A stretch of DNA of 64,000 bases from Caballeronia sp. TF1N1 (GCF_022878925.1 NZ_CP084626.1:1240001-1304000), one strand, 5' to 3'. Shown: positions 42,602 to 53,699, counted from the first letter of the stretch. The notes: generated from the sequence alone by a model not told the origin. Numbers and translations: made by a program.

Positions 42602-43819
42602 ATGCAAAAACGTCTTACATTGCTCGGCTCCACGGGCTCGATCGGCGACAGCACGCTCGACGTCGTGGCGCGGCACCCGGACCGTTTCTCGGTCTACGCG
42701 CTCACCGCGCATCGCAACGGCGACAAGCTCGTCGAACAGTGTCTGCGCTTCACGCCCGAAGTGGCCGTGGTCGGCGACGCGGAAACGGCCGCGCACGTGG
42801 CGGGCGCCCTGAACGCCGCGGGCTGCAAAACCGAGGTGACGCATGGCGAAGCCGCGCTAGTCGAGGTGGCGCGGGCGTCGCAATGCGACACGGTGGTCGC
42901 GGCCATCGTCGGCGCGGCGGGCCTTGCGCCTACGCTCGCGGCGGCGCGCGCGGGCAAGCGCATCCTGCTTGCCAACAAGGAAGCGCTCGTCATGTCCGGC
43001 CAGATTTTCATGGATGCGGTGCGTGACAACAGCGCCATCCTGCTGCCGGTGGACAGCGAACATAACGCCGTATTTCAGTGCCTGCCGCCCTGCGCGGACA
43101 GCGAGGCAAAGCTGCACGGCGGCGTATCGAAGATCATCCTGACCGCATCGGGCGGCCCGTTTCGCACGCGCGAGCCGGCAACACTCATCGACGTCACGCC
43201 GGACGAAGCCTGCAAGCACCCGAACTGGGCAATGGGCCGCAAGATTTCCGTCGATTCCGCGACCATGATGAACAAGGGCCTCGAAGTCATCGAGGCTCAC
43301 TGGCTCTTCAATTTGCCCGGTTCGCGCATCGAGGTGCTGATTCATCCGCAAAGCGTGATCCATTCCATGGTCTCGTATGCGGATGGCTCCGTGCTCGCGC
43401 AACTCGGCAACCCGGACATGCGCACGCCGATCGCACATGCGCTGGCGTTTCCGGATCGCGTCGATTCGGGCGTCGCGCCGCTCGATCTCGCACAGATCGC
43501 CACGCTCAGTTTCGAGAAGCCGGACTTCACGCGCTTTCCGTGTCTCGCGCTCGCAATCGGCGCGCTGGAAGCGGGCGGTCTGGCAAGCGCGGCGCTGAAT
43601 GCCGCAAACGAGATCGCGGTGGAAGCGTTCCTCGCGCGCCGCATCGGTTTCATGGCGATCGGCGATGTCGTCGATCGCGTGCTGAACTCCTTGCCAAACG
43701 GCAGCGCTGCATCGCTCGACGACGTCCTCGCCGCCGATGCGAACGCGCGCCGTCTGGCGCATCGGTTTGTCGCGGAACTCACCGCCAGCGCGCCAGGCGC
43801 CGAGTCCATCGCCCATTGA
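42602..43819 (+). CDS. dxr: 1-deoxy-D-xylulose 5-phosphate reductoisomerase Dxr
   Basis: First committed enzyme of the MEP isoprenoid pathway, giving MEP; it ultimately supplies IPP for UppS encoded upstream. The 405 aa contain the NADPH loop [26 protein letters not shown], the metal-site [21 protein letters not shown], and the [26 protein letters not shown] active-site region. Confidence 0.98.
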   Translation: MQKRLTLLGSTGSIGDSTLDVVARHPDRFSVYALTAHRNGDKLVEQCLRFTPEVAVVGDAETAAHVAGALNAAGCKTEVTHGEAALVEVARASQCDTVVAAIVGAAGLAPTLAAARAGKRILLANKEALVMSGQIFMDAVRDNSAILLPVDSEHNAVFQCLPPCADSEAKLHGGVSKIILTASGGPFRTREPATLIDVTPDEACKHPNWAMGRKISVDSATMMNKGLEVIEAHWLFNLPGSRIEVLIHPQSVIHSMVSYADGSVLAQLGNPDMRTPIAHALAFPDRVDSGVAPLDLAQIATLSFEKPDFTRFPCLALAIGALEAGGLASAALNAANEIAVEAFLARRIGFMAIGDVVDRVLNSLPNGSAASLDDVLAADANARRLAHRFVAELTASAPGAESIAH

Positions 43820-43826
43820 GGCCGTC

Positions 43827-45200
43827 ATGAACTTTCTGACCGAAATCGTCGCCTTCGTCGTTGCGATTGGCGTACTTGTCGTCGTCCACGAATTCGGTCA
43901 CTACAGCGTCGCGCGCATGTGCGGCGTCAAGGTGCTGCGTTTTTCCGTGGGCTTCGGCAAGCCGCTCGTGAGCTGGGTCAGCAAGAAGACCGGCGTCGAG
44001 TGGACCATTGCCGCGTTGCCGCTCGGCGGTTACGTGAAGATGCTCGACGAGCGCGAAAGCGAAGAGAGCATCGCGCCCGAGGACCTGCCACGCGCCTTCA
44101 ACCGGCAGCCGGTCGCCAAGCGCATTGCGATCGTCGCGGCGGGGCCTGTCGCGAACTTCATTCTTGCCATCGTGCTGTTCGCGGCGGTATTCGCGGGCGG
44201 CGTGTCGGAGCCCGAAGCAATCGTCGCGACGCCCCTGGCAAACACGGCAGCCGCGCGCGCGGGTTTCGAAGGCGGCGAAAAGATCGTTTCGATGCGTGAC
44301 GCGGACAACGGCGGCGAAACGCACGCTATTCGCTCGTGGTCGGATCTGCGCTGGAAGATTCTCGATGCATCGTTCGATCATCGCCGCATCGTGCTTTCGG
44401 CGAAGACGCACGAAGGCACGTACGACTTTCCGCTGAGTGTCGGCACCATTTCGGATGCGGACGCCGAGCAGGACTTCATGGACAAGCTCGGCTTCACGCC
44501 GGGCGGTGGCACGCTTACGGTCGCGGGTGTGGAGGCGGGCAGCGCCGCGCAAAAGAGCGGTCTGCAGGCGGGCGACAAGCTGCGCGCAATAGACGGCCAT
44601 AACGTCGATAACGCGACGAGCTTCATCGACTACGTGAAGGCGCACGGCGCGAAAGCGGTCACGCTCACGATCGAGCGTGCGGGCAAGCAGCAGACGGTGC
44701 AGGTGACGCCCGACGTCAAGCACGATGCGTCGAGCGGCAAGGATATCGGCCGTATAGGTGCTGCGCTCGCCAATCAGTTGCCTAGCGTCGACGTGCGTTA
44801 CGGACCGGTGGAAAGTCTGCGTCTCGGCGTGAATCGCACGTGGGACATCAGCATGTATTCGCTGCGCATGTTCGGGCGGATGATCACCGGCGAGGCATCG
44901 CTCAAGAACCTTTCAGGACCGGTCACCATTGCGGACTATGCAGGAAAGAGCGCGCGTTTGGGTCTGGCGGCTTTCGTTTCCTTTCTCGCGCTCGTGAGTA
45001 TCAGCCTCGGTGTGTTGAACTTGTTACCGATTCCGGTTTTGGACGGTGGGCATCTGTTATATTATTTGGTTGAAGCCGTTACCGGCAAGGCGGTGTCCGA
45101 TCGCTGGCAGCTGGTTCTGCAACGGGCGGGGCTGGTGTGCATCGTCGCTTTGTCGATGATCGCGCTGTTCAATGACCTGGCTCGCCTGATCCGTTTCTGA
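43827..45200 (+). CDS. rseP: Site-2 intramembrane protease RseP
   Basis: Zinc protease that cleaves anti-sigma factor RseA after DegS, releasing sigma-E when the outer membrane is stressed. The 457 aa have the HEFGH zinc motif (VVVHEFGHYSVAR) in the first membrane helix, two PDZ domains (the second around TVAGVEAGSAAQKSGLQAGDKLRAI) and the second catalytic motif NLLPIPVLDGGHLLYY with the Asp ligand. The ATG at 43827 begins the first helix, 7 nt after dxr. Placed directly before bamA. Confidence 0.96.
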   Translation: MNFLTEIVAFVVAIGVLVVVHEFGHYSVARMCGVKVLRFSVGFGKPLVSWVSKKTGVEWTIAALPLGGYVKMLDERESEESIAPEDLPRAFNRQPVAKRIAIVAAGPVANFILAIVLFAAVFAGGVSEPEAIVATPLANTAAARAGFEGGEKIVSMRDADNGGETHAIRSWSDLRWKILDASFDHRRIVLSAKTHEGTYDFPLSVGTISDADAEQDFMDKLGFTPGGGTLTVAGVEAGSAAQKSGLQAGDKLRAIDGHNVDNATSFIDYVKAHGAKAVTLTIERAGKQQTVQVTPDVKHDASSGKDIGRIGAALANQLPSVDVRYGPVESLRLGVNRTWDISMYSLRMFGRMITGEASLKNLSGPVTIADYAGKSARLGLAAFVSFLALVSISLGVLNLLPIPVLDGGHLLYYLVEAVTGKAVSDRWQLVLQRAGLVCIVALSMIALFNDLARLIRF

Positions 45201-45277
45201 TCCACTTTGACAATCTCTGGCGGCGTTGTTCGAGCGACCGCCGGAATGAATGCAGCTTTAAATACTGGGGAAGCACG

Positions 45278-47590
45278 TTGTTCAAACCTCATCGCTTTGT
45301 TCCTAAGACGGCTGTAGCCGCGGCGCTTGCCGCAACGGGTATCACGGCACACGCCGTTACGCCGTTCGTCGTGCAGGATATTCGGATCGAAGGTCTTCAG
45401 CGCATCGAACCGGGTTCCGTGTTCGCCTATCTGCCGATCAAGCAAGGCGACACGTTCACCGACGACAAGGCCTCCGAAGCGATTCGCGCCCTCTATGCAA
45501 CGGGCTTCTTCAACGACGTTCAAATCGCAACCGAAGGCAATGTCGTGGTCGTGCAGGTGCAAGAACGGCCGGCCATTTCGAGCATCGATTTCGCGGGTCT
45601 GCACGAGTTCGACAAGGACACCATCACCAAGGCGCTGCGCTCGGTCGGCCTGTCGCAAGGCCGCTCCTACGACAAGGCGCTGCTCGACAAGGCCGAACAG
45701 GAACTGAAACGTCAGTACCTGACGCGCGGCTACTACGCGGCCGAAGTCACCACCACCGTCACGCCGGTCGACCGTAATCGCGTCACCATTCTGTTCTCGG
45801 TGGCCGAAGGTCCGAGCGCGAAGATTCGCCAGATCAACTTCGTCGGCAACAAGGCCGTGAGTTCGAGCACGCTGCTCGGCGAAATGCAGCTCTCCACGCC
45901 GAACTGGTTCTCCTGGTACACGAAGAGCGATCTCTACGCGAAAGAAAAGCTCACGGGCGACCTCGAAAATGTCCGCTCGTACTATCTGAATCACGGTTAC
46001 CTCGAGTTCAGCATCGACTCCACGCAGGTGTCGATCTCGCCGGACAAGAAGGACATGTACCTGACCGTCGCCTTGCATGAAGGCGAGCCGTACAAGGTCA
46101 GCAGCGTCAAGCTGTCGGGCAATCTGCTTAGTCGCGACGCCGAGTTGAGCAAGCTCATCAAGATCAAACCGGGCGAACTCTTTTCGGCCGAGAAGCTGCA
46201 GTCATCGACCAAGGCCGTCGTCGACAAGCTCGGTGAATACGGCTACGCGTTCGCACAGGTCAACGCGCAGCCGGAAATCGATCAGGCGCATCACACGGTG
46301 GCGCTCACGCTGCAAGTCGATCCGAGCCGCCGCGTGTATGTGCGCCGCGTGAATATCGACGGCAACACGCGTACGCGGGACGAAGTCGTGCGTCGCGAAA
46401 TGCGTCAGCTGGAAAGCTCGTGGTTCGATTCGAGCCGCCTCGCGCTCTCGAAAGACCGCATCAACCGTCTCGGTTACTTCACGGATGTCGATGTCACCAC
46501 CACGCCGGTGGAAGGCACCAACGACCAGGTAGACGTGGACGTGAAGGTCGCGGAAAAGCCGACCGGCGCCATCACGCTGGGTGCGGGTTTCTCGTCGACG
46601 GACAAGGTGGTGCTCTCCGCGGGCGTTTCGCAGGACAACGTGTTCGGCTCCGGCACGAGTCTCTCGGTGAACGTGAACACCGCGAAGACCTACCGTACCT
46701 TGACGGTCACGCAGGTCGATCCGTACTTCACCATCGACGGTATCAAGCGGATCACGGACGCCTACTACCGCACGTATCAGCCGCTCTACTACTCGACCGA
46801 TTCGAGCTTCAAGATCGTGACGATGGGCGCGGACACCAAGTTCGGCATTCCGTTCTCCGAGCAGGACACGGTGTTCTTCGGCGTCGGCGCCGAGCAGAAC
46901 ACCATGGATGTCGACTCGGCCACGCCGCAGTCGTACATCAACTACGTGAACGAATTCGGTCGCGTGGTGAACAACTATCCGCTGACGGTTGGCTGGTCGC
47001 GCGACAATCGCGACAGCGCGCTCGTGCCGAGCCGCGGTTACTACCTGCAATCGAACGCAGAATACGGCACGCCTATCGGCAACACGACCTACGCCAAGTT
47101 CGACGCGCAGTTCCAGTATTACTACTCGTTCGCGCGCGGCTTCGTGCTCGGCTTCAACCTGCAAGGCGGTTACGGCAAGGGCCTCGACGGCCAGACGTAC
47201 CCGATCTTTAAGAACTACTACGCGGGCGGTATCGGCTCGGTGCGCGGTTACTCGCCGAGCTCGCTGGGTCCGCGTGACGCGAAAACGGGAGACCCGATCG
47301 GCGGCTCGCGCATGGCGGTGGGTAATATCGAACTCACGTTCCCGCTGCCGGGAACGGGTTATGACCGCACGTTGCGCGTTTTCACCTTCCTCGACGCCGG
47401 CAACGTCTGGGGCGACCCGAATCAGGGCGGCACGAGCGCCGGCGCGAACGGCTTGCGGTATGGCTATGGTGTCGGTCTTGCATGGATCTCGCCAATCGGC
47501 CCGCTCAAGCTGAGCCTGGGCTTCCCGCTGCAGAAACATGAAGGCGACCAGTATCAGAAGTTCCAGTTCCAGATCGGCACGGCGTTCTAA
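45278..47590 (+). CDS. bamA: Outer membrane protein assembly factor BamA
   Basis: Core of the BAM complex that folds beta-barrels into the outer membrane. 770 aa: signal peptide (residues 1-26, FVPKTAVAAALAATGITAHA), five POTRA domains to about residue 345 (first VVQDIRIEGLQRIEPGSVF), and a 16-strand Omp85 barrel ending in KFQFQIGTAF with a C-terminal aromatic. The VRGY motif of loop 6 is present (GGIGSVRGYSPSSLG). Start is TTG with GGGGAAG upstream; the product resembles Burkholderia BamA throughout. Confidence 0.97.
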   Translation: MFKPHRFVPKTAVAAALAATGITAHAVTPFVVQDIRIEGLQRIEPGSVFAYLPIKQGDTFTDDKASEAIRALYATGFFNDVQIATEGNVVVVQVQERPAISSIDFAGLHEFDKDTITKALRSVGLSQGRSYDKALLDKAEQELKRQYLTRGYYAAEVTTTVTPVDRNRVTILFSVAEGPSAKIRQINFVGNKAVSSSTLLGEMQLSTPNWFSWYTKSDLYAKEKLTGDLENVRSYYLNHGYLEFSIDSTQVSISPDKKDMYLTVALHEGEPYKVSSVKLSGNLLSRDAELSKLIKIKPGELFSAEKLQSSTKAVVDKLGEYGYAFAQVNAQPEIDQAHHTVALTLQVDPSRRVYVRRVNIDGNTRTRDEVVRREMRQLESSWFDSSRLALSKDRINRLGYFTDVDVTTTPVEGTNDQVDVDVKVAEKPTGAITLGAGFSSTDKVVLSAGVSQDNVFGSGTSLSVNVNTAKTYRTLTVTQVDPYFTIDGIKRITDAYYRTYQPLYYSTDSSFKIVTMGADTKFGIPFSEQDTVFFGVGAEQNTMDVDSATPQSYINYVNEFGRVVNNYPLTVGWSRDNRDSALVPSRGYYLQSNAEYGTPIGNTTYAKFDAQFQYYYSFARGFVLGFNLQGGYGKGLDGQTYPIFKNYYAGGIGSVRGYSPSSLGPRDAKTGDPIGGSRMAVGNIELTFPLPGTGYDRTLRVFTFLDAGNVWGDPNQGGTSAGANGLRYGYGVGLAWISPIGPLKLSLGFPLQKHEGDQYQKFQFQIGTAF

Positions 47591-47647
47591 GCTGCGTCGC
47601 GACGAGAACAGAGGCTTCATTCATTTCGACGTAACGTGAGGAACACT

Positions 47648-48214
47648 TTGCGAACCGGTAAGCTTTCGAAACATATGGCGCTGGCGCTTGCGTTGTCGAT
47701 GGTTCTCGGCCTGGGTGCGGCTGCGAGCGCGAGCGCTCAGGAAGCGCGCATCGCCGCGGTCAACTCCGACCGCATCCTGCGCGAGTCGGCGGCGGCGAAG
47801 GCTGCGCAGTCGAAGCTCGAGCAGGAGTTCTCCAAGCGCGACAAGGCGCTGCAGGACATGGCGCAGCGCATGAAGGCCATGTCCGACAACATGGACAAGA
47901 ATGGCGCCTCGCTCGCGCCAACCGACCGTGCCGCGCGCCAACGCGATCTGGCGCAGCTCGACGCCGACTTCCAGCGCAAGCAGCGCGAGTTTCGCGAAGA
48001 CCTGAATCAGCGTCGTAACGAAGAACTCGCGGCGGTGCTGGATCGCGCGAACAAGGTCATCAAGCAGATCGCGGAACAGCAGCATTACGATCTGATCGTG
48101 CAGGAAGCGGTGTATGTGAGCCCGCGCATCGATATCACGGATCAGGTGCTGAAGGCGCTGGCTGCGAGCACGCAAAATGGTGCGAGCGGCGCGAGTGGCG
48201 CAAGCTCGAACTGA
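47648..48214 (+). CDS. skp: Periplasmic chaperone Skp/OmpH
   Basis: Trimeric holdase that escorts unfolded outer-membrane proteins to BamA. 188 aa: a signal peptide with hydrophobic MALALALSMVLGLGAAASASA, then ARIAAVNSDRILRESAAAK, a long charged coiled-coil hairpin (residues of about 50-140) and YVSPRIDITDQVLKAL. I take the TTG at 47648 as start because the GTGAGGA just before it is an ideal ribosome site; an in-frame GTG at 47636 would overlap that site. The low-complexity Ser/Gly/Ala tail is variable. Confidence 0.92.
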   Translation: MRTGKLSKHMALALALSMVLGLGAAASASAQEARIAAVNSDRILRESAAAKAAQSKLEQEFSKRDKALQDMAQRMKAMSDNMDKNGASLAPTDRAARQRDLAQLDADFQRKQREFREDLNQRRNEELAAVLDRANKVIKQIAEQQHYDLIVQEAVYVSPRIDITDQVLKALAASTQNGASGASGASSN

Positions 48215-48232
48215 CACGGAGTAACTGAACGC

Positions 48233-49336
48233 ATGGCATCAGGCATGGCGATCACGCTCGACGAACTGGTCAGCCGCTTTGGCGGCGAGATAGTCGGCGC
48301 GGGCACGCAAAAGGTCGAGGCGCTTGCGCCGCTCGACAAAGCCGGCCCCGCGCAACTCGCGTTTCTCGCCAACCAGAAGTATCTGGCGCAAGTTGAGACG
48401 ACGCGCGCCGGCGCGGTGTTGATCTCGCCCGCCGATCTGGAGAAGGTGGGCAATCGCGCGGGCACGAATTTCATCGTCACGGCGAACCCTTACGCTTATT
48501 TCGCTCGCGTCGCACAGGCGTTTATCGATCTTGCAACGCCCGTCTCGAAGCCCGGCGTGCATCCAAGCGCGTATGTGGATCCGGCTGCGCACGTCGCGGC
48601 GAGCGCGGTGATCGGGCCTCATGTGACGGTGGAAGCGGGCGCGGTCGTCGGTGAGCGCGTGAAGCTGGATGCAGGCGTGGTCATCGGACGCGGCGTGAAG
48701 TTGGGCGACGACGTGCATTTGTATCCGAACGTCACCGTGTATCACGGCTGCAAACTGGGTGCGCGCGTGATCGTGCACGCCGGCGCGGTCATTGGCGCGG
48801 ATGGCTTCGGCTTCGCGCCGGATTTCGTGGGCGAAGGCGATGCTCGCACCGGCACCTGGGTGAAGATTCCGCAGGTGGGCGCGGTGGACATCGGCGAGGA
48901 CGTGGAAATTGGCGCGAACACCACGATCGATCGCGGCGCCATGGCGGATACCGTCATCGAAGAAAGCGTGAAGATCGACAATCTCGTGCAGATCGGGCAC
49001 AACTGCCGCATCGGCGCCTACACGGTTATCGCCGGTTGCGCGGGTATCGCGGGCAGCACGAATATCGGGCGGCATTGCATGATCGGCGGCGCGGTGGGCA
49101 TTGCAGGGCACGTCACATTGGCGGATTACGTGATCGTCACGGCGCAGTCGGGCGTCTCCAAGTCGCTAACGAAGCCTGGCATGTACACGAGCGCTTTCCC
49201 GGCGGTGAATCATGCCGACTGGAACAAGAGCGCGGCGCTGGTGCGCAATCTGGACAAGCTGCGTGATCGCATCAAGGCGCTCGAAACGGCGTTGGGCGAG
49301 AAAGCAGGTAAGGGCGACGCGGGCGGCGCGGAGTAA
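48233..49336 (+). CDS. lpxD: UDP-3-O-(3-hydroxyacyl)glucosamine N-acyltransferase LpxD
   Basis: Third step of lipid A synthesis: adds the second hydroxyacyl chain. The 367 aa combine an N-terminal uridine-binding domain ([38 protein letters not shown]), a left-handed beta helix of hexapeptides ([25 protein letters not shown] onward), and a C-terminal helix. [15 protein letters not shown] contains the conserved histidine/glycine stretch. 18 nt after skp with a GGAG site. Confidence 0.97.
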   Translation: MASGMAITLDELVSRFGGEIVGAGTQKVEALAPLDKAGPAQLAFLANQKYLAQVETTRAGAVLISPADLEKVGNRAGTNFIVTANPYAYFARVAQAFIDLATPVSKPGVHPSAYVDPAAHVAASAVIGPHVTVEAGAVVGERVKLDAGVVIGRGVKLGDDVHLYPNVTVYHGCKLGARVIVHAGAVIGADGFGFAPDFVGEGDARTGTWVKIPQVGAVDIGEDVEIGANTTIDRGAMADTVIEESVKIDNLVQIGHNCRIGAYTVIAGCAGIAGSTNIGRHCMIGGAVGIAGHVTLADYVIVTAQSGVSKSLTKPGMYTSAFPAVNHADWNKSAALVRNLDKLRDRIKALETALGEKAGKGDAGGAE

Positions 49337-49353
49337 GCAAGCCAAGATCCGCT

Positions 49354-49650
49354 GGTTCAAAGCACTGGCGGTCAATCTTGATACGGGCAGTAAGCCGGCG
49401 ACGTCAGCAATTTCAGCAGCGCAAGGGGTTGGTATTCTCACCGAGGCAGCGTCGAAACGTGCCGTGAGCAGGCCGAGTCAAGCAGTGTAAAAGCGTCGAG
49501 GGTTCGTATCATCACCGGCGCATAAACGAAACGCGCAGTAAGCGGGCCGGGTTCAACGGTTTCAAAAAGCGTCGACGGTCCATCCCATCATCGAGGCAGC
49601 AACAAAACACGCAGCAAGCCGCATCGAAGATAAACACAAAGGCATTTCCG
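49354..49650. repeat. Degenerate tandem array of about 75-bp repeats
   Basis: Four imperfect units begin near 49354, 49427, 49501 and 49577 (spacing 73, 74 and 76 nt). Units two and three are the most alike: GGTT-GTAT-TCACCG, CGAAACG, GC-GT-AGC-GGCCG-GT, and AAAAGCGTCGA recur in order; the fourth keeps TCGAGGCAGCAACAAAAC and GCAGCAAGCC. The array fills almost all of the lpxD-fabZ gap (49337-49721). No open frame is supported. Confidence 0.7.
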
Positions 49651-49721
49651 GCGGGCGCAAGATTCGTTCAACGCGTCCGCAGTCAATTTCCGCGCACAAC
49701 ACGCGCGCGAGCAGAACGACC

Positions 49722-50180
49722 ATGAGCACAGAAAAAATCAACCTCGATATTCACAAGATCCTCACGCTGCTGCCGCATCGGTATCCGATCCTGCTCGTGG
49801 ATCGCGTACTCGAACTCGAGCCGCACAAGAGCATCAAAGCGCTGAAGAACGTGACGATCAACGAGCCGTATTTTCAGGGTCACTTCCCGACGCGGCCCGT
49901 CATGCCCGGCGTGCTGATTCTCGAAGCGCTCGCGCAGACCGCGGCGCTCCTGACTTTCGCCGAGGAACCGCACGATCCGTCGACCACGCTGTATTACTTC
50001 GTGGGAATCGACGGCGCGCGTTTCAAGCGCGTGGTGGAACCGGGCGATCAACTGATCCTCAACGTCAACTTCGAGCGGTACATGCGAGGCATCTGGAAGT
50101 TCAAGGCGCGCGCCGAAGTGGACGGCGTGACCGCTGCCGAGGCCGAGCTCATGTGTACCGTGAAGAACACGGCCGCCTGA
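49722..50180 (+). CDS. fabZ: 3-hydroxyacyl-ACP dehydratase FabZ
   Basis: Dehydrates beta-hydroxyacyl-ACP in fatty-acid elongation and competes with LpxA/LpxD for the same substrate. The 152-aa hot-dog protein has [14 protein letters not shown], then the active-site [25 protein letters not shown] with catalytic His and Glu. Separated from lpxD by the 385-nt repeat-filled gap, so it may have its own promoter; 55 nt before lpxA. Confidence 0.97.
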   Translation: MSTEKINLDIHKILTLLPHRYPILLVDRVLELEPHKSIKALKNVTINEPYFQGHFPTRPVMPGVLILEALAQTAALLTFAEEPHDPSTTLYYFVGIDGARFKRVVEPGDQLILNVNFERYMRGIWKFKARAEVDGVTAAEAELMCTVKNTAA

Positions 50181-50235
50181 GGCCGCGTTCACCGTCAAGA
50201 CACAGGCAGCACGAACAGCTTGAGGCGATAAGCGC

Positions 50236-51024
50236 ATGAGCAAGATTCACCCTACCGCGATCATCGAGCCGGGCGCTCGACTCGACGATACCGTCGAAAT
50301 CGGACCGTACGCGATCGTCGGCCCCCACGTCGTGATCGGCGCGGGCACGACGGTCGGTTCGCACAGCGTGCTCGAAGGGCACACGAGCATCGGCCGCGAC
50401 AACCGCATCGGCCACTATGCGTCGATCGGCGGGCGCCCGCAGGACATGAAATACCGCGACGAGCCCACGCGTCTCGTGATCGGCGACCGCAACACCATCC
50501 GCGAATTCACCACGCTGCATACCGGCACCGCGCAGGATCAAGGCGAGACGTCCATCGGCGACGATTGCTGGATCATGGCTTACGTGCACGTCGGCCATGA
50601 TTGCCGGCTCGGCAACAACATCATCATGTCGAGCAACGCGCAACTGGCGGGCCATGTGACGGTCGGCGATCACGCTATCGTCGGCGGCATGTCGGGCGTG
50701 CATCAGTTCGTGCGTATCGGCGCGCATTCCATGCTGGGCGGGGCTTCCGCGCTCGTGCAGGACGTGCCGCCGTTCGTCATCGCGGCGGGCAACAAGGCCG
50801 AGCCGCACGGTATTAATGTCGAAGGGTTGCGCCGGCGCGGCTTCACGCCCGACGCCATTTCGGCGTTGCGCCAGGCGTATCGCATCGTCTACAAGAGCGG
50901 TTTGTCACTCGAAGAAGCGAAATTGCAACTGAAGGATCTGGGCAAGGCAGGCGGCGAGGGCGATGCTCCGGTCAAGGCGTTCTCCGATTTCATCGCGACG
51001 TCGCAGCGCGGCATCATCCGCTAA
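50236..51024 (+). CDS. lpxA: UDP-N-acetylglucosamine acyltransferase LpxA
   Basis: First step of lipid A synthesis. 262 aa of hexapeptide-repeat beta helix ([29 protein letters not shown]) with the catalytic segment [10 protein letters not shown] and the [21 protein letters not shown] substrate groove, then the C-terminal helical domain ([25 protein letters not shown]). Nine nt before lpxB. Confidence 0.98.
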   Translation: MSKIHPTAIIEPGARLDDTVEIGPYAIVGPHVVIGAGTTVGSHSVLEGHTSIGRDNRIGHYASIGGRPQDMKYRDEPTRLVIGDRNTIREFTTLHTGTAQDQGETSIGDDCWIMAYVHVGHDCRLGNNIIMSSNAQLAGHVTVGDHAIVGGMSGVHQFVRIGAHSMLGGASALVQDVPPFVIAAGNKAEPHGINVEGLRRRGFTPDAISALRQAYRIVYKSGLSLEEAKLQLKDLGKAGGEGDAPVKAFSDFIATSQRGIIR

Positions 51025-51033
51025 GCGCGCCCG

Positions 51034-52200
51034 ATGACGCCAATCACCCACTCGCCACGCATTGCGATGGTCGCGGGCGAGCCTTCCGGCGACCTGCTCG
51101 CGGCGTCGCTGCTTCAAGGTCTGCAAGAAAGGTTGCCTGCCGATACGCGTTACAGCGGCATCGGCGGTCCGCGCATGGCCGCGGCGGGCTTCGAAGCCCA
51201 CTGGCCCATGGACAAGCTGTCCGTGCGCGGCTATGTCGAAGCGCTGCGCCATATTCCCGAAATTCTCGGCATTCGCAACGAACTGAAGCGGCAACTGCTC
51301 GCGGAGCCGCCGTCGGTGTTCGTCGGCGTCGACGCGCCCGATTTCAATTTCGGTCTCGAAGAGCCATTGCGCGCAGCGGGCATTCCGACGGTGCACTTCG
51401 TCTGCCCGTCGATCTGGGCGTGGCGCGGTGGCCGCATCAAGAAGATCGTGAAAGCGGTCGATCACATGCTGTGCGTGTTTCCGTTCGAAATCGCGTTGAT
51501 GGAAAAGGCGGGCGTGGCGGCGAGCTATGTCGGCCATCCGCTTGCCGACGAAATCCCGCTCGAACCGGATGTCGCCGGCGCGCGACGCGAACTCGGTATC
51601 GCACAAGGCGGTCCGGTGATTGCCGTGCTGCCGGGCAGCCGCCGCTCGGAGATCGCGCTGATCGGCCCGACCTTTTTCGACGCCATGGAACTCATGCAGT
51701 TGCGCGAGCCCGGCGTGCGCTTTCTGATGCCGGCCGCGAACCCCGCGTTGCGCGAGCTTCTGCAGCCGCTCGTCGATGCGCATCCGAATCTCTCGCTGAC
51801 GATTACCGACGGCCGCGCGCAGACCGCCATGACCGCCGCGAACGCCATCCTCGTGAAAAGCGGCACGGTCACGCTCGAAGCCGCGCTGCTCAAGAAGCCG
51901 ATGGTCATTTCCTACAAGGTGCCCTGGCTCACGGGCCAGATCATGAAGCGTCAGGGCTATCTGCCCTATGTCGGCTTGCCGAACATTCTCGCGGGGCGCT
52001 TCGTGGTGCCGGAGATCCTGCAGCACTTCGCCACGCCCGAAGCGCTCGCCGACGCCACGCTCAAACAGTTGAACGACGAAGCGAACCGCCGTACCCTGAC
52101 GGAGATTTTCACGGACATGCATATCGCGCTGCGTCAGAACACGTCGCAGAAGGCGGCCGACGCGGTCGCGCGAGTGCTGCAAACGCGGAGAGCCGGATAA
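51034..52200 (+). CDS. lpxB: Lipid-A-disaccharide synthase LpxB
   Basis: GT19 glycosyltransferase joining UDP-2,3-diacylglucosamine and lipid X. The 388 aa begin with [19 protein letters not shown] and contain [35 protein letters not shown] and [26 protein letters not shown]. The stop (TAA) overlaps the rnhB ATG. Confidence 0.98.
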   Translation: MTPITHSPRIAMVAGEPSGDLLAASLLQGLQERLPADTRYSGIGGPRMAAAGFEAHWPMDKLSVRGYVEALRHIPEILGIRNELKRQLLAEPPSVFVGVDAPDFNFGLEEPLRAAGIPTVHFVCPSIWAWRGGRIKKIVKAVDHMLCVFPFEIALMEKAGVAASYVGHPLADEIPLEPDVAGARRELGIAQGGPVIAVLPGSRRSEIALIGPTFFDAMELMQLREPGVRFLMPAANPALRELLQPLVDAHPNLSLTITDGRAQTAMTAANAILVKSGTVTLEAALLKKPMVISYKVPWLTGQIMKRQGYLPYVGLPNILAGRFVVPEILQHFATPEALADATLKQLNDEANRRTLTEIFTDMHIALRQNTSQKAADAVARVLQTRRAG

Positions 52201-52916
52201 TGGCGCGTGAGACAAAAGCGGTGCGGGCGACACTCCAAAGCGGGCTGGATTTCAGTTCGCCGTTCGACATCGTCTGTGGCGTGGATGAAGCGGGGCGCGG
52301 TCCGCTGGCGGGGCCGGTCGTGGCCGCCGCGGTGATCTTCGATCCCGCGAAGCCGCGCATCAACGGTCTCGACGATTCGAAGGCCTTGAGCGCGAAACGC
52401 CGCGAGGAGCTTTACGAGAAGATCGTCGATCGCGCGCTTGCTTTTTGCATCGCGTCGGCAAGCGTCGAGGAAATCGACACCATCAACATCCTGCATGCTT
52501 CCATGCTCGCCATGAAGCGCGCGGTCGAAGGGCTTGCGGTTGCGCCGACGCTCGTGAAAGTGGACGGCAACCGCTGCCCGACGCTGTCGATCCGCTCGGA
52601 AGCCGTGATTGGCGGCGACGCGCTCATCAAGCAGATTTCGGCGGCATCGATTCTGGCCAAGGTCACGCGCGACCGCATGCTGCTGGAATTGCACGACGTT
52701 CATCCTGTCTACGGATTCAACGCGCACGCGGGCTACGGCACGCCGCAACATCTGAAAGCGCTTCACGAGCATGGGCCGTGCGAGCATCATCGGCGTTCGT
52801 TCGCGCCGGTGCGCGAGGCGCATATCCGTTTCGGCTCGATGCTGCCGGCCATCGCGCCCGAGGTGTTGCAAGCCGCCGCGACCATCAACGACGACCCCGA
52901 TGCACGCGCGTTCTGA
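52200..52916 (+). CDS. rnhB: Ribonuclease HII
   Basis: Cleaves RNA strands in RNA:DNA hybrids, including single ribonucleotides. The 238 aa have the catalytic [20 protein letters not shown] (Asp, Glu), [25 protein letters not shown] and [14 protein letters not shown] with the remaining acidic residues nearby. The usual neighbour of lpxB; ATG overlaps the lpxB stop (TAATG). Confidence 0.97.
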   Translation: MARETKAVRATLQSGLDFSSPFDIVCGVDEAGRGPLAGPVVAAAVIFDPAKPRINGLDDSKALSAKRREELYEKIVDRALAFCIASASVEEIDTINILHASMLAMKRAVEGLAVAPTLVKVDGNRCPTLSIRSEAVIGGDALIKQISAASILAKVTRDRMLLELHDVHPVYGFNAHAGYGTPQHLKALHEHGPCEHHRRSFAPVREAHIRFGSMLPAIAPEVLQAAATINDDPDARAF

Positions 52917-52919
52917 ATC

Positions 52920-53699
52920 TTGAAATCGATCACCTCGCGGGACAACCCGCTCTACAAGCGTCTAAAGGCGCTCGCCGGTTCGACCGCGCAGCAGCGCCGC
53001 AGCGCTCACGCGCTCCTCGAAGGGCTCCACCTCGCTTCAGCCTATCTCGACGCCGCCGGCCAGCCGGAAACCTGCGTCGTGACCGAAGGCGCGCTCTCAC
53101 ATGCCGAAGCGCGGGAGATCGTCGCGCGCATCGAGGAAAAACGTGTGATCGTGCTGCCGGATGCGCTCTTCGGCCAGTTGTCGAGCGTCGTGCACGGCGT
53201 TGGCATGCTGTTGCTCGTTGAGAAGATCGATGCCGCGCTGCCCGACCGCGTCGAGGCAACCTGCGTGATTCTCGACGGCATTCAGGACGCGGGCAACGTC
53301 GGTTCCATTTTGCGCAGCGCGGCGGCGGCGGGTATCACGCGCGTTTTCTGCGCGCCGGGAACGGCTTACGCGTGGTCGTCGAAGGTCTTGCGCTCGGGCA
53401 TGGGCGCACACTTTCTGCTCGATATCTTCGAGGATGTCGAACCGGCAAACCTGATTGCGCGCCTGGATGCGCCCGTGACCATCACCGACTCACATGGCGC
53501 GGTCGCGCTTTACGATTGCGATCTCGCGGGCCCGCTCGCATGGGTCTTCGGCAACGAAGGCGCGGGCGTGTCGCAGGTCTGGCGCGATGCAGTCACGCAT
53601 CGCGTGACGATTCCACAGCCGGGCGGCATGGAATCGCTGAACGTGGCGGCTGCGGCGGCAATTTGTCTTTTCGAACAATGCCGCCAGCAGCGGCGCTGA
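52920..53699 (+). CDS. TrmH/SpoU-family RNA 2'-O-methyltransferase
   Basis: SPOUT-fold enzyme methylating a ribose of rRNA or tRNA; the exact target is not clear. 259 aa: an N-terminal substrate-binding domain (SRDNPLYKRLKALAGSTAQQRRSAHALLEG) and the knotted catalytic domain with VILDGIQDAGNVGSILRSAAAAGI (motif 1), LAWVFGNEGAGVS (motif 2) and IPQPGGMESLNVAAAAAICLFE (motif 3). Starts with TTG 3 nt after rnhB, so cotranscribed. Its stop abuts the stop of ppsR. Confidence 0.93.
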   Translation: MKSITSRDNPLYKRLKALAGSTAQQRRSAHALLEGLHLASAYLDAAGQPETCVVTEGALSHAEAREIVARIEEKRVIVLPDALFGQLSSVVHGVGMLLLVEKIDAALPDRVEATCVILDGIQDAGNVGSILRSAAAAGITRVFCAPGTAYAWSSKVLRSGMGAHFLLDIFEDVEPANLIARLDAPVTITDSHGAVALYDCDLAGPLAWVFGNEGAGVSQVWRDAVTHRVTIPQPGGMESLNVAAAAAICLFEQCRQQRR

